DNA of 64,000 nucleotides, from the NCBI RefSeq assembly GCF_031453675.1, contig NZ_JAVIZX010000001.1, positions 372,001-436,000 on the forward strand, given 5' to 3'. A model generated the notes under the pieces. That model was not told the DNA's origin. It saw only the letters and a program-made list of their open reading frames with translations, and made no database searches. This document shows positions 40,221-48,965 of the stretch, piece after piece. The position numbers and the translations under genes were made by a program. This DNA comes from Paracidovorax wautersii (lineage in GTDB: Bacteria > Pseudomonadota > Gammaproteobacteria > Burkholderiales > Burkholderiaceae_C). Each line of letters starts with the position of its first letter. The first letter of the stretch is position 1.

Positions 40221-42158
40221 TCAGCCGGCCGCGGCCGTGTTGACCGACGGGCAGGGCGCGGCGTACAGCTGGGCGATGTCCTCGGCCGGCACGGCCTTGG
40301 AGAACAGCCAGCCCTGGAACAGCTCGCAGCCCTCGCGCTGCAGAAAGCGCAGCTGCTCGGGCGTTTCCACCCCCTCGGCCACCACCTTCAGGCCCAGCGT
40401 GTGCGCCAGGGCGATCACGGCATGCACCAGGGTGGCGTCGCTGGCGCTGTGCACGACCGGGCGGACGAACTCGCGGTCGATCTTGATGCGCGTCACCGGC
40501 AGGTGCTGCAGATAGGCCAGCGATGAGTAGCCGGTGCCGAAGTCGTCCAGCGTCACGCCCACGCCCAGCGCCTGCAGGTTCATCAGCACCTGGCGCGCCT
40601 GCTGTGGGTCGGCCATGGCTTCGGATTCGGTCACCTCCACCTCCAGCAGCCCGGGCGGCACGCCGTGCCTGTGCAGGCAGCGCGCCACCTGGTCCACCAG
40701 GTCGGCCTGGCGCAGCTGCTGGGCCGACAGGTTGACCGCCACGCGCAACGGCATGTCCGCCTGCGCCCAGGCGGCGGTCTGGCGGCAGGCGGTGTCCAGC
40801 ACCCACGCGCCCAGCGCCAGGATCAGGCCGGTGGCCTCGGCCACCGGAATGAAGCGCGCCGGCGAGACCTCGCCCAGCTGGGGGTCGTTCCAGCGCACCA
40901 GCGCCTCCACGGACACCATGCGCCCCGTGCCCATGTCCACCTGCGGCTGATAGTGCAGCGCCAGGCCGCCATAGGCGAGGGCCAGCTTGAGCCGCTCGTG
41001 CAGGCGGATCTTCTCGGCCATGCGTTCGCCCATCAGCGGGTCGTACAGCGCGTAGCGCGCGCGGCCGTGTTGCTTGGCGTGGTACATCGCCATGTCGGCG
41101 TAGCGCATCAGCGTGACCGCGTCGCGGGCGTCGCCGGGGAAGAGCGCAATGCCCATGCTGGCGCCGAAGTTCAGCTCGAAGCCGTGCATCTGGCAGGGCA
41201 TGCACAGCGCCTGCAGCAGGCGCGCGGCGACCTGCTCAGCCTCCTGCGCGTGGGCCAGCGGCGCCAGCAGCACGGTGAACTCGTCGCCCCCCAGCCGCGC
41301 CAGCGTGTCGCCCGGCCGCAGCGCGCCCTTCAGGCGGCGGGCGGCCTCCAGCAGCACCTGGTCGCCCGCGGCGTGGCCGTAGCCGTCGTTGATGGCCTTG
41401 AAGTCGTCCAGGTCGAGCAGCAGCAGCGCGAAGTGCTGGCCGTCGCGCTGCGCCTCGGCGATGGTCTGCTCCAGCCGCTGGCCGAACTGCCAGCGGTTGA
41501 GCAGGCCGGTGAGCGTGTCGTGCGTGGCCTGGTAGTGCATGCGCGCTTCCAGCTGCCGCATGTCGGAGATGTCGCGCACGAAAGCCACCACGGTGCCGCC
41601 GCACACGTCGGAATGACCCAGCGCGACGTCCACGGGCACCTGCGAGCCGTCCCGGCGCGAAAGCCACAGATCGCGGCCCATGCCCATGGGACGCCGGCTC
41701 GGGTGGTCGAGATAGCTTTGCATCTGCGCGGCGTGCTGCCCGCGCACCGCCGCCGGCACCAGCATGTCGATGGATTGCCCGCGCAACTGTGCCAGGGTGT
41801 AGCCGGAGATGGCTTCCATGGCCGGGTTGGCCACCAGGATGCGCCCCTGGCGGTCGGCCAGGAGGATGCCGTCCGGCGCGGCCTCCAGCGCGGCCTGGGC
41901 CAGCAGGCTGTCCTGGTCGGGGGGCGGCAACACCGGTGCAGTAACCGCGGTCAAGCGGGGGGGCGTGCAGGCCAGGGCGCCGCCGGGGGGAAGCACCGCG
42001 TTCACATCGCCCGTCGGGGCGGACGGAGGCAACAGTTCCGTGGGAAGAATGGGACGTCCTCCAGGCAAGAGGCCCTGCGGCGGGCCGGGCGCCCGGCACG
42101 GCCGAAACGGCGCCAGGGTCGATACAACCACTGTAGGGAGCCGCCGGCCGGTTGGCAT
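40221..42158 (-). CDS. PAS-GGDEF-EAL cyclic-di-GMP signalling protein
   Basis: The protein contains a PAS domain (EAAPDGILLADRQGRILVAN, split by variable residues), a GGDEF domain with intact ARLGGDEFTVLL, and an EAL domain with VEALVRWND, DDFGTGYSSLAYL and AEGVET. Both synthesis and hydrolysis of c-di-GMP are possible. No membrane helix is seen. The start is uncertain: ATG 42158 follows a G-rich stretch (645 residues), and GTG 42005 would still keep all domains (594 residues). Upstream the frame stays open antisense to other sequence. It converges on the FNR-like gene. Confidence 0.88.
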   Translation of the reverse strand: MPTGRRLPTVVVSTLAPFRPCRAPGPPQGLLPGGRPILPTELLPPSAPTGDVNAVLPPGGALACTPPRLTAVTAPVLPPPDQDSLLAQAALEAAPDGILLADRQGRILVANPAMEAISGYTLAQLRGQSIDMLVPAAVRGQHAAQMQSYLDHPSRRPMGMGRDLWLSRRDGSQVPVDVALGHSDVCGGTVVAFVRDISDMRQLEARMHYQATHDTLTGLLNRWQFGQRLEQTIAEAQRDGQHFALLLLDLDDFKAINDGYGHAAGDQVLLEAARRLKGALRPGDTLARLGGDEFTVLLAPLAHAQEAEQVAARLLQALCMPCQMHGFELNFGASMGIALFPGDARDAVTLMRYADMAMYHAKQHGRARYALYDPLMGERMAEKIRLHERLKLALAYGGLALHYQPQVDMGTGRMVSVEALVRWNDPQLGEVSPARFIPVAEATGLILALGAWVLDTACRQTAAWAQADMPLRVAVNLSAQQLRQADLVDQVARCLHRHGVPPGLLEVEVTESEAMADPQQARQVLMNLQALGVGVTLDDFGTGYSSLAYLQHLPVTRIKIDREFVRPVVHSASDATLVHAVIALAHTLGLKVVAEGVETPEQLRFLQREGCELFQGWLFSKAVPAEDIAQLYAAPCPSVNTAAAG

Positions 42159-42397
42159 CCCCCGGACGGCGGAGCATCGCGAGGCAACGTGACGGTCAGG
42201 GCACTTCGGTGCCGGCCGGCGGGGATGGAGCAGCCAGGGATGCCGTGGCACGGCCGCTGGGGGGCGGCCTCGCTGCAGGAGTGTCTTTGCGCGAACCGTT
42301 GGCCCGGACGCCCGTTCTGCTGCCTTCGCGGCCGGCCGGGAGGGCGCCCTGCTATGGCGGTCCGGCGGCCCGTTGCACCGGCCTGGCCGGCCAGGCG

Positions 42398-43009
42398 TCA
42401 GCCTGCCTCGTTCAGCAGCGCCTGCACGTCCGAGGCCAGGGCCTGGGCGCCGCTGCCGTAGCGGTTGTAGACGCGCAGCCGGCCCTGCGTGTCGTACACG
42501 TAGCTGCCGGCGGAGTGGTCCATGGTGTAGCTGGTGGGCGTCTTGCCGTCGACCTTCTTGTAGTAGATCTTGAAGTCCTTGGCCACGGAGGCCAGCTGCT
42601 CGGGCGTGCCGCGCAAAGCGAGGAAGGACGGGTCGAAGTTGGCCATATAGGCCTTGAGGATCTCGGGCGTGTCGCGCTCCGGGTCCACGGTAACGAAGAT
42701 GCCCTGCAGGCGGTCGCCGTCCTTGCCCAGCGAGCGCTTGACCTCGGCCAGCTCCACCATCGAGGTGGGGCACACGTCCGGGCATTGCGTGTAGCCGAAG
42801 AACACCACCACCACCTTGCCGGCAAAGTCCTTCAGGCTGCGCTGCTGGCCGTTGTGATCTGTGAGCGGCAGGTCGCGCGCGTACTCGGCGCCGGTCACGT
42901 CCACGCCCTTGAACTCGGGGCCTTTCTTGGAGCAAGCCACCAAAAGGCCTCCAGCGCTTGCCAGCAAAGCGCCTGCAGCTATTCTTTTAAGAGCGTTGCG
43001 TTTATCCAT
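42398..43009 (-). CDS. SCO1/SenC copper chaperone for cytochrome oxidase
   Basis: SCO proteins deliver copper to the CuA site of cytochrome oxidase. The 203-residue protein has a lipoprotein signal ending at Cys26 (LLVACSKK), a thioredoxin fold with the copper ligands Cys76 and Cys80 in CPDVC, and the downstream His in TMDHSAGSYV. Codons for the hydrophobic signal segment are a dispersed repeat copy. It is the last gene of the minus-strand ctaA-ctaB group. ATG 43009 has AGGTG upstream; a GTG three codons earlier is possible. Confidence 0.94.
   Translation of the reverse strand: MDKRNALKRIAAGALLASAGGLLVACSKKGPEFKGVDVTGAEYARDLPLTDHNGQQRSLKDFAGKVVVVFFGYTQCPDVCPTSMVELAEVKRSLGKDGDRLQGIFVTVDPERDTPEILKAYMANFDPSFLALRGTPEQLASVAKDFKIYYKKVDGKTPTSYTMDHSAGSYVYDTQGRLRVYNRYGSGAQALASDVQALLNEAG
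42939..42992 (-). repeat. AT-rich dispersed repeat, copy 8 (encodes a lipoprotein signal)
   Basis: Minus-strand order is TTAAAAGAATAGCTGCAG, GCGCTT, TGCTGGC, AAGCGCTGGAGGCC, TTTTGG. It lies inside the SCO gene and is read as LKRIAAGALLASAGGLL, the hydrophobic core of the lipoprotein signal, in the same frame as copy 4. Confidence 0.82.
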
Positions 43010-43022
43010 CGAGAGCACCTGT

Positions 43023-43946
43023 TCAAAACACGTAGTGGTCCACCAGCAAGGCGGCGAACAGCGCGCTCAGGTGGATCAGCGAGAAGCGGAAGGTCTTGCG
43101 CGCCAGCGCATCGGAGTAATCGCGCCACAGCGCATAGCCGTAGGCGCAGAAACCCACGCCCAGCACGACCGCAGCGGCCAGGTAAATCCACGAGCTCATG
43201 CCGTAGACGAAGGGCATGAGGCAGCCGGCGAACAGGATCAGCGTGTACAGGAACACCTGCAGCCGCGTGAACTCGTTGCCATGGGTGACGGGCAGCATGG
43301 GCAGGCCGGACTTGCGGTAGTCCTCGACCCGGTACAGCGCCAGCGCCCAGAAGTGCGGCGGCGTCCACAGGAAGATGATGAGGAACAGGATCAGTGCCTC
43401 GGGGCCCACATCGCCCGTCATGGACGACCAGCCCAGCACCGGCGGCATGGCGCCCGAGGCCCCGCCGATCACGATGTTCTGCGGCGTGAGCGGCTTGAGG
43501 ATCACGGTGTAGACCACGGCATAGCCCACGAAGGTGGCGAAGGTGAGCCACATGGTCAGCGGGTTGATCCACACGTACAGCAGCACCGAGCCGGCCAGGC
43601 ACAGCGCGGCGGAAAACGCCAGCGTCTGCGTGTTGGACAGCTCGCCCTTGGCCGTGGGGCGCCAGGCGGTGCGCTTCATCTTGGCGTCGATACCCTGCTC
43701 CACCAGGCAGTTGAAGGCCGCGGCGGCACCCGCCACCAGCCAGATGCCCAGGCAGGCCAGCGCCATGTGCGCCCACTGCGGGCCAGTGGGCAGGCCGGGC
43801 ACGGCCAGCACCATGCCGATGAAGGCGCAGAAGACGATCAGCTGCACCACGCGGGGCTTGGTCAGCGCGTAGAACTGGGACAGCCTGGACGGCATCGCGT
43901 ACGGCAGGCCGGCAGGCATGGGCGCGGGGGCGGGAGCGGCACTCAT
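43023..43946 (-). CDS. ctaB: Protoheme IX farnesyltransferase (heme O synthase)
   Basis: CtaB/CyoE attaches a farnesyl group to heme b, giving heme O, the precursor of heme A in aa3 oxidases. The 307-residue protein is an UbiA-type prenyltransferase with about nine membrane helices; [32 protein letters not shown] (Asp-rich loop 1) and [12 protein letters not shown] are family marks. The ATG overlaps the ctaA stop, indicating coupled translation. SCO follows 13 bases later. The frame continues upstream into ctaA, so this start is chosen by homology. Confidence 0.96.
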   Translation of the reverse strand: MSAAPAPAPMPAGLPYAMPSRLSQFYALTKPRVVQLIVFCAFIGMVLAVPGLPTGPQWAHMALACLGIWLVAGAAAAFNCLVEQGIDAKMKRTAWRPTAKGELSNTQTLAFSAALCLAGSVLLYVWINPLTMWLTFATFVGYAVVYTVILKPLTPQNIVIGGASGAMPPVLGWSSMTGDVGPEALILFLIIFLWTPPHFWALALYRVEDYRKSGLPMLPVTHGNEFTRLQVFLYTLILFAGCLMPFVYGMSSWIYLAAAVVLGVGFCAYGYALWRDYSDALARKTFRFSLIHLSALFAALLVDHYVF

Positions 43947-45154
43947 ACCGGGATTTTCGCCGCTTCGGCGCCGCCGTGTGGGGGGTGCGGCACCTTGTCC
44001 ACCCCGGCCGTGCCGGTAACCGGCCCGCGGCGGCTGGCCGCCAGGGCCCAGGTCAGCACCACGATCAAGGCCGCGGCGCCGCCCGTGTGCAGCACGGCGG
44101 CCACCAGGGGCCAGTCCAGCACCACATTGGACAGCCCGGTGGCGAACTGCAGCAGCGTCAGCCCGGCCAGCCAGCGGGCCGGGTCGCGCAGCGCGCCGGC
44201 GCGCCGCAGGCGCCAGACCAGCAGCGCCAGCGCCCCGATCACCACGTAGGCCGCCAGGCGGTGCACGTAGTGGATGGCCGTGAGCCCGGCAAAGCTGATG
44301 TGGCTGCCGTCCTGCAGCAGGCCCAGCGGCCGCCAGATCTGGAAGCCCTGGGCGAACGCCATGTCGGGCCACCAGCTGCCCTGGCAGGCCGGAAAGGTGG
44401 TGCAGGCCAGCACGGCGTAGTTAGTGCTCACCCAGCCGCCCAGCACGATCTGCGCGGAGACCAGCGCGGTGGTCGCCCAGAGCAGCGCGCGCAGCCCCCC
44501 TGGCAGCGCCACGAGCGCCCGCGCCTGGGCCGACAGCGTCTGCCGCACGGCCTGCACGCACAGAAGGGCCAGCAGCACGATGCCGCCGATCAGGTGCAGC
44601 GTGACTATGGCGGGAAACAGCTTCATGGTGACGGTGAGCGCCCCGAACGCCCCCTGCAGGCACACCCAGAACAGCGTGAAGGTGGGCCACCACGGGCTGA
44701 GCGCGGGCGCGGGGCCCTGGCCGCGGCGGGCCGCCCGCTGCTGCCGCCAGGCGCCGACGGTGAGAGCGATGATGAGCACGCCCACGCCGGTGGCCAGGTA
44801 GCGGTGGATCATCTCCACCCAGGCCTTGCCGTGCGTGACAGGGCCGGTGGGCATGGCCTCCTGCGCGGCGGAAATCTCGGCCCGCGCGCCCACGGGGCTG
44901 GCGTTGCCGTAGCAGCCCGGCCAGTCGGGGCAGCCCAGGCCGGAATCGGTGAGCCGCGTGAAGGCGCCGAACATCACCAGGTCGAAGGTGAGGAAGAGCG
45001 TGAGCACCGTCAGCGCCTGCAGGTGGCGCACGGGCGTGCTGCCCCGGTTGCGCAGCCACACCCAGAGCAGCGGGCCCAGGGCGATCACCACGCCCAGCAG
45101 CATCAGGCGCAGCAGGGGCGCCAGGTCGTACAGCGGCTGCGCCGTGTCGGTCAT
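43943..45154 (-). CDS. ctaA: Heme A synthase (COX15/CtaA family)
   Basis: CtaA oxidises heme O to heme A in the inner membrane. The 403-residue protein has about eight hydrophobic helices with conserved His-containing segments ([40 protein letters not shown]). Cysteine pairs occur in CPDWPGC and CTTFPAC, as in the two-pair CtaA class. ATG 45154 overlaps the stop of the upstream gene, and its own stop overlaps ctaB, so three genes are translationally linked. A long in-frame upstream extension belongs to another gene's shadow. Confidence 0.95.
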   Translation of the reverse strand: MTDTAQPLYDLAPLLRLMLLGVVIALGPLLWVWLRNRGSTPVRHLQALTVLTLFLTFDLVMFGAFTRLTDSGLGCPDWPGCYGNASPVGARAEISAAQEAMPTGPVTHGKAWVEMIHRYLATGVGVLIIALTVGAWRQQRAARRGQGPAPALSPWWPTFTLFWVCLQGAFGALTVTMKLFPAIVTLHLIGGIVLLALLCVQAVRQTLSAQARALVALPGGLRALLWATTALVSAQIVLGGWVSTNYAVLACTTFPACQGSWWPDMAFAQGFQIWRPLGLLQDGSHISFAGLTAIHYVHRLAAYVVIGALALLVWRLRRAGALRDPARWLAGLTLLQFATGLSNVVLDWPLVAAVLHTGGAAALIVVLTWALAASRRGPVTGTAGVDKVPHPPHGGAEAAKIPV

Positions 45155-45909
45155 GGCCGGGCCTCCTGCGGGCGGCCGGCCTGGTCCCAGGACGACGAGG
45201 CGCGCAGCAGGCGCTCCAGATCGCGCTTGGCCTTGGCGGCGCCGGCCTGGTCCAGCCCTGCCGGGAAGCGCAGCATCCAGTGGCCGAGCGGATCGACCAC
45301 GTAGAGGTGGTCCTGCAGCTGGTGGCCCGCGGCGGGCGCCAGCCAGCGGCCCAGGGCCTGGGCGTCGGCACGCAGCACGGTCGCCTGCTGCAGGCCGGGA
45401 GCGATGTCGGGGGCGATGGGCGCGCTGTCGGACACCAGCCAGACCCAGTCCACGCGGTCCTTCTCCTTGCCCAGGCTCTCGCGCAACTGGCGCTGCAGGT
45501 ACAGGTGGTTGCGGCAGGCGGCGTCGCAGGCGCCCGGCGCCACGCTCACCAGCAGCCACTGGCCCTTGAGCTGGCCGAGCACGCCGCTGGCGCCATCGCG
45601 CGCAGCGGTCACGGGCAGCGCGTCGGGCAGCGGGCGCTGCGGGTCGATCAGCTCGCCGAAGTTGCGCCGCCCCTCGGGCCGCAGCACGTAGTAGGTGAAG
45701 TACGAGGCGATCACCGGCGCCGCGCAGATGAGCAGCACGCCCAGCATCTTGAGCCGGCCGCTGCGCGAGCGCTGCAGCGACTGCAGGGCGTCGTCCGCCC
45801 CGGGCAGGCTGTGCACGGTCAGCCCCAGGGGCTGCTCTCCGCCGTGCGCCTCAGGCGGATGGCTGGCGCCGTGGGCGAAGGAAGCGTCGGACGATTTGGA
45901 ACCAGACAT
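45151..45909 (-). CDS. Oxidase-cluster membrane protein with thioredoxin-like domain
   Basis: This 252-residue protein has a polar N-terminal region, one membrane helix (about 55-72, LKMLGVLLICAAPVIASYF) and a periplasmic domain. The domain resembles an SCO-type thioredoxin fold: LKGQWLLVSVAPGACDAACRNHLY aligns with the SCO copper loop, with Cys-x3-Cys (CDAAC). It lies between SURF1 and ctaA, overlapping both by a few bases or more, a conserved position in Comamonadaceae. Copper or disulfide handling during oxidase assembly is likely but unproven. The SCO His ligand is not obvious. Confidence 0.8.
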   Translation of the reverse strand: MSGSKSSDASFAHGASHPPEAHGGEQPLGLTVHSLPGADDALQSLQRSRSGRLKMLGVLLICAAPVIASYFTYYVLRPEGRRNFGELIDPQRPLPDALPVTAARDGASGVLGQLKGQWLLVSVAPGACDAACRNHLYLQRQLRESLGKEKDRVDWVWLVSDSAPIAPDIAPGLQQATVLRADAQALGRWLAPAAGHQLQDHLYVVDPLGHWMLRFPAGLDQAGAAKAKRDLERLLRASSSWDQAGRPQEARP

Positions 45910-46639
45910 AGAGGATTGCCACCAGGCCGCAAAGCCCGAACCATTGGAATGCGTAGCCGTAGTGCTTGTCGACGCCGCTGTCGATCACGGGCCAGTCCCG
46001 CTGCAGCCCGTCGCCGGGGCCGCCGGTCTGCAGCACCGACAGCGGCAGCAGCGCCAGCCCCGTCTCGGCCGCATAGGCGCCGAGGTCCAGATTCTGCCGG
46101 ATGCGCGAAGCCCCTTCGTCCGCCCCGGCAGCGCCCAGCGCATACAGGCGCGACGGCTCCGGCGCCAGCCGGCCCGCCACCTGCACCGGGCCGGCGGGCG
46201 TGGGCACGTCGGGCAGCCGGGTGCGGTCCTGGAAGTCGCGCGGCACCCAGCCGCGCTGCACCAGCACGGTGGCCTGCGAGCCCTCCAGCCGCAGCGGCGT
46301 CACCACGTAGAAGCCCGGGCGGCCCTGCATCTGGCGGTTGTCGAGGAACACGGTCGCGTTGCCCACCCACTGCCCGCGCAACTGGGCCTGGCGGTGCAGC
46401 AAGGCCTGCACTTCGGGCGCGGCCGCGCCCGGGTTGCGCGCAGGGGTTGCCGCGGCCGACCGCAGCTGTGCGACCTCCACCGGCGGCAGCGCCTGGCGCG
46501 CGTCGATGGCGGCCTGCAGCGCCTCTTTCTGCGCGGCACGCGAGAGCTGCCAGCGCCCGAGCGAGGCCGTGGCGGCCATCGTGGCCAATGCGGCCAGGGT
46601 GATGAGCCAGAAGCGGAAGGACGAGGCGGCGGGGTTCAC
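45851..46639 (-). CDS. SURF1-family cytochrome oxidase assembly protein
   Basis: SURF1 proteins help insert heme A into subunit I. The 262-residue protein has two membrane helices at its ends (about residues 10-28 and 230-250), with a periplasmic domain between; LGRWQLSRAAQKEAL near the N-terminus, RPGFYVVTPLRL, VLVQRGWVPRD and KHYGYAFQWFGL near the C-terminus are family marks. GTG 46639 is the best start; the frame stays open upstream. It overlaps the next gene by 59 bases and diverges from a small membrane protein gene. Confidence 0.92.
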   Translation of the reverse strand: MNPAASSFRFWLITLAALATMAATASLGRWQLSRAAQKEALQAAIDARQALPPVEVAQLRSAAATPARNPGAAAPEVQALLHRQAQLRGQWVGNATVFLDNRQMQGRPGFYVVTPLRLEGSQATVLVQRGWVPRDFQDRTRLPDVPTPAGPVQVAGRLAPEPSRLYALGAAGADEGASRIRQNLDLGAYAAETGLALLPLSVLQTGGPGDGLQRDWPVIDSGVDKHYGYAFQWFGLCGLVAILYVWFQIVRRFLRPRRQPSA

Positions 46640-46654
46640 CGGATAATGGGTTCC

Positions 46655-46876
46655 ATGAAATACGCAGTGGCACTGGCTTTCCTGGCGATCCTGGCCAGCC
46701 TGGGGTCGGCGCTCTTCTTCATGATGCGCACCGGCCGCAACGACAAGGCCCGCAGCGGCCACATGGCGCGCGCCCTGGCCGTGCGCGTCGGGCTGTCGAT
46801 TGTGCTCTTCCTGTGCCTGCTGGCTGCCTACAAGCTGGGCTACATCCAGCCGACCGGCCTGCCCGCCACCCGCTGA
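46655..46876 (+). CDS. DUF2909 twin-transmembrane protein
   Basis: The 73-residue protein has two hydrophobic helices (about 4-23 and 40-60) joined by a short basic loop (MRTGRNDKARSGHMARAL), ending with GYIQPTG. This fits the DUF2909 twin-TM family found in oxidase clusters. It is the only gene on the plus strand within this minus-strand cluster and starts 15 bases from the SURF1 start, so the two promoters overlap coding sequence or each other. Role in oxidase assembly is suggested by position only. Confidence 0.82.
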   Translation: MKYAVALAFLAILASLGSALFFMMRTGRNDKARSGHMARALAVRVGLSIVLFLCLLAAYKLGYIQPTGLPATR

Positions 46877-46910
46877 GCCGGCGGCCCGCAGCGGCGGGCA
46901 CATCGTGGCA

Positions 46911-46975
46911 GCTATCAAAATTCATAGCTGCATGCGCTTGATGGCTGGGCACTTCGATGCTCTGGAGCCTTGCAT
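46911..46975 (+). repeat. AT-rich dispersed repeat, copy 9
   Basis: Plus-strand order is GCTATCAAAATTC, ATAGCTGCAT, GCGCTTGATGGCTGG, a longer spacer, then GCTCTGGAGCC. It lies after the DUF2909 gene and adjoins an inverted partial copy. Confidence 0.7.
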
Positions 46976-47012
46976 TCGGCCTGGGGATTGCGCAAGCAGC
47001 TATTGTTTTTGA
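46976..47012 (-). repeat. AT-rich dispersed repeat, copy 10 (partial, inverted to copy 9)
   Basis: Minus-strand order is CATCAAAAACAATAGCTG, CTTGCGC, then CCCAGGCC. Only the AT-rich end and first half-site are clear. Together with copy 9 it makes a head-to-head pair between convergent genes. Confidence 0.55.
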
Positions 47013-47034
47013 TGCGCGCTTCTGTGTGCCCATG

Positions 47035-47063
47035 AAAAAGCAAAAGCGCCCTGCGGCGCCTTT
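47035..47063 (-). terminator. Rho-independent terminator after ctaE
   Basis: On the minus strand AAAGGCGCC pairs with GGCGCTTTT (one G-U pair) around GCAG and is followed by a T-rich run ending TTTTT. It lies about 30 bases after the ctaE stop. Confidence 0.7.
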
Positions 47064-47089
47064 GCAAAGAGCGCGGGCAGCGCTGCGTG

Positions 47090-47971
47090 TCACATCCAGT
47101 AGACCAGCACGTACAGGCCCAGCCAGACCACGTCCACGAAGTGCCAGTACCAGGCGGCCCCCTCGAAGCCGAAGTGCTTGTCGGCCGTGAAGTGCCCCTT
47201 GTGCAGGCGCAGCGTGATCACCAGCAGCATCAGCATGCCCAGGAACACGTGGAAGCCGTGGAAGCCGGTGAGCATGAAGAAGGTGGAGCCGAACACCCCC
47301 GAGTTGAGCTTGAGGTTCAGGTCGGTGTAGAGGTGGTAGTACTCGTAGCCCTGCACGCACAGGAAGACGAAGCCCAGCAGCACCGTCGCCCACATGAAGG
47401 CGATGGTCTTGCCGCGGTGGTTCTCGCGCAGCGCATGGTGGGCGATGGTGAGCGTCACGCCCGAGGTGAGCAGCAGCGCGGTGTTGATGGTGGGCAGCCA
47501 GAAGGGACCGACGGTCTGGAAGGGCTCGACGGTGCCGGCCGGCGCCGCGGTCATGCCGGCGGCCACGCTGGGCCACACGGCCTTGAAGTCGGGCCACAGC
47601 AGCGCGTTGTCCAGGCTGCCCAGCGCCGGCACCGAGTGCGAGCGGGCCCACCACAGCGCGGTGAAGAAGGCGCCGAAGAACATCACCTCAGAGAAGATAA
47701 ACCAGCTCATGCTCCAGCGGTACGAGAGGTCGATCTTGTGTCCGTACAGGCCGCCCTCGCTCTCGCGCGCGGCATCGCGGAACCACTGGTACAGCACGAA
47801 CAGCCACCAGGCCAGGCCGAAGATCAGCGAATACTTGCCCCAGTCATGGCCGTTGATCCATTGGCCTGCGCCCAGGATCACGAAGAACAGCCCCGCCGCC
47901 GCCATCACGGGGTGGCGCGACTCGGCCGGTACGTAGTAGTAAGGCGTGGTGCCAGGGGTGGGTGCGCTCAT
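47090..47971 (-). CDS. ctaE: Cytochrome c oxidase subunit III
   Basis: The 293-residue protein is the seven-helix subunit III of aa3-type oxidase. It has YYYVPAESRHPVMAA at the start, FSEVMFFGAFFTALWW, TSGVTLTIAHHALRE, GFVFLCVQGYEYYHL and WYWHFVDVVWLGLYVLVYWM at the C-terminus (split by the lipid-binding Glu/His pattern). It follows ctaG and the DUF2970 gene in the oxidase operon and ends at a terminator. Confidence 0.97.
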   Translation of the reverse strand: MSAPTPGTTPYYYVPAESRHPVMAAAGLFFVILGAGQWINGHDWGKYSLIFGLAWWLFVLYQWFRDAARESEGGLYGHKIDLSYRWSMSWFIFSEVMFFGAFFTALWWARSHSVPALGSLDNALLWPDFKAVWPSVAAGMTAAPAGTVEPFQTVGPFWLPTINTALLLTSGVTLTIAHHALRENHRGKTIAFMWATVLLGFVFLCVQGYEYYHLYTDLNLKLNSGVFGSTFFMLTGFHGFHVFLGMLMLLVITLRLHKGHFTADKHFGFEGAAWYWHFVDVVWLGLYVLVYWM

Positions 47972-48039
47972 GGCTTTCTGCTCCTCAGTCTCTAATCTCT
48001 AATGGTTGTTGTGTGCGATCGGTGGGGTGGCGGCGCGCG

Positions 48040-48267
48040 TCATGCGATCCATCGCACCAGCGCGATCAGCGCCGCCACGAACAGGAACGCGGCCAGCAGG
48101 CCGACGATGACGACGTGGATGGGATTGATCTTCTCCAGGTCCTGCCGGTACTCCGACCCCTTGCGCAGCCCGATGAAGGACCACGCCACCGCGCGGATGG
48201 TGCGCAGCAGCGAGCCCTTGCGCTGCGGCGCAGGCGGGCGCTGCGACGATCCGGCGGGCCCGTTCAC
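48040..48267 (-). CDS. DUF2970 small membrane protein
   Basis: The 75-residue protein has a Pro/Arg-rich N-terminus, the conserved motif RTIRAVAWSFIGLRKGSEY and one membrane helix at the C-terminus (HVVIVGLLAAFLFVAALIAL), matching the DUF2970 family. The GTG start at 48267 overlaps the ctaG stop (GTGA), indicating coupling to ctaG. It sits between ctaG and ctaE, its usual place in betaproteobacterial oxidase operons. Function is unknown; an assembly or stability role is plausible. Confidence 0.82.
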   Translation of the reverse strand: MNGPAGSSQRPPAPQRKGSLLRTIRAVAWSFIGLRKGSEYRQDLEKINPIHVVIVGLLAAFLFVAALIALVRWIA

Positions 48268-48884
48268 GAGCCGGCCTCCGCCGTGGCGGCCGCTGGCAGC
48301 GCGGCGGTGGACTCCGGCGCCGGGGGCGTCTTGCCACCCACCTCGAAGAAGGTATAGGACAGCGTGATCGTCGTCACGTCCTTGGACAGCTTGGGATCGA
48401 TGACGAAGGCCACGGGCCATTCGCGCTTCTCGCCCGGCTCCAGCGTGTACTGGTTGAAGCAGAAGCACTCCAGCTTGTTGAAGTGCGCGGCCGCCTGGCG
48501 GGGCGCGTAGCTGGGAATGGCCTGCGCGGCCATGCGGCGGTTCTGGATGTTCTGGAACTCGTACATCACCGTGGTCAGCTCGCCCGGATGCACCTTGATG
48601 GAGCGCTGGGCCGGCTTGAAGTCCCACGGCCCGCGTGCGTTGGCATCGAACTCCACGGTGATGGTGCGGCTGGTGTCCACCTGCGTGTTGGCCGGCACCC
48701 TGACGTCCTTGCCGGCCACGCCGTTGCCCGGCACCTGGCGTTCGGAGAGCGACAGGATGTTGATGCCCGTCATCTCGCAGATGTGCTTGTAGATCGGGAT
48801 CAGCACGTAGCCGAAGGCGAACATCCCGACCGAGATCACGGCCAGCTTGCCCACCATGCGGAAGTTCTCGCGGCGCAAGCTCAT
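48264..48884 (-). CDS. ctaG: Cytochrome c oxidase assembly protein CtaG (Cox11)
   Basis: Cox11/CtaG delivers copper to the CuB site of subunit I. The 206-residue protein has one N-terminal membrane helix (about 10-30) and a periplasmic Ig-like domain. The copper-binding Cys pair is in LECFCFNQYTLEPGE, with a further Cys in HICEMTG near the membrane; VEFDANARGPWDFKP and VAFVIDPKL are conserved. It follows the small assembly peptide and overlaps the DUF2970 start. Order ctaD, small peptide, ctaG, DUF2970, ctaE is conserved in this family. Confidence 0.96.
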   Translation of the reverse strand: MSLRRENFRMVGKLAVISVGMFAFGYVLIPIYKHICEMTGINILSLSERQVPGNGVAGKDVRVPANTQVDTSRTITVEFDANARGPWDFKPAQRSIKVHPGELTTVMYEFQNIQNRRMAAQAIPSYAPRQAAAHFNKLECFCFNQYTLEPGEKREWPVAFVIDPKLSKDVTTITLSYTFFEVGGKTPPAPESTAALPAAATAEAGS

Positions 48885-48965
48885 GCCGTCGGCCCTCCCG
48901 GCACAGCAGCGCCCTGCCCGGGGAGGGACAGAGGGGCGGGACGGTGCAGCACGGCGCTCATGGCT

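Noticed and set aside
42159-42935. Upstream extension of the GGDEF-EAL frame through the SCO gene
   Set aside because: The sequence is out of frame with SCO on the same strand and shows no homology; the frame is simply open.
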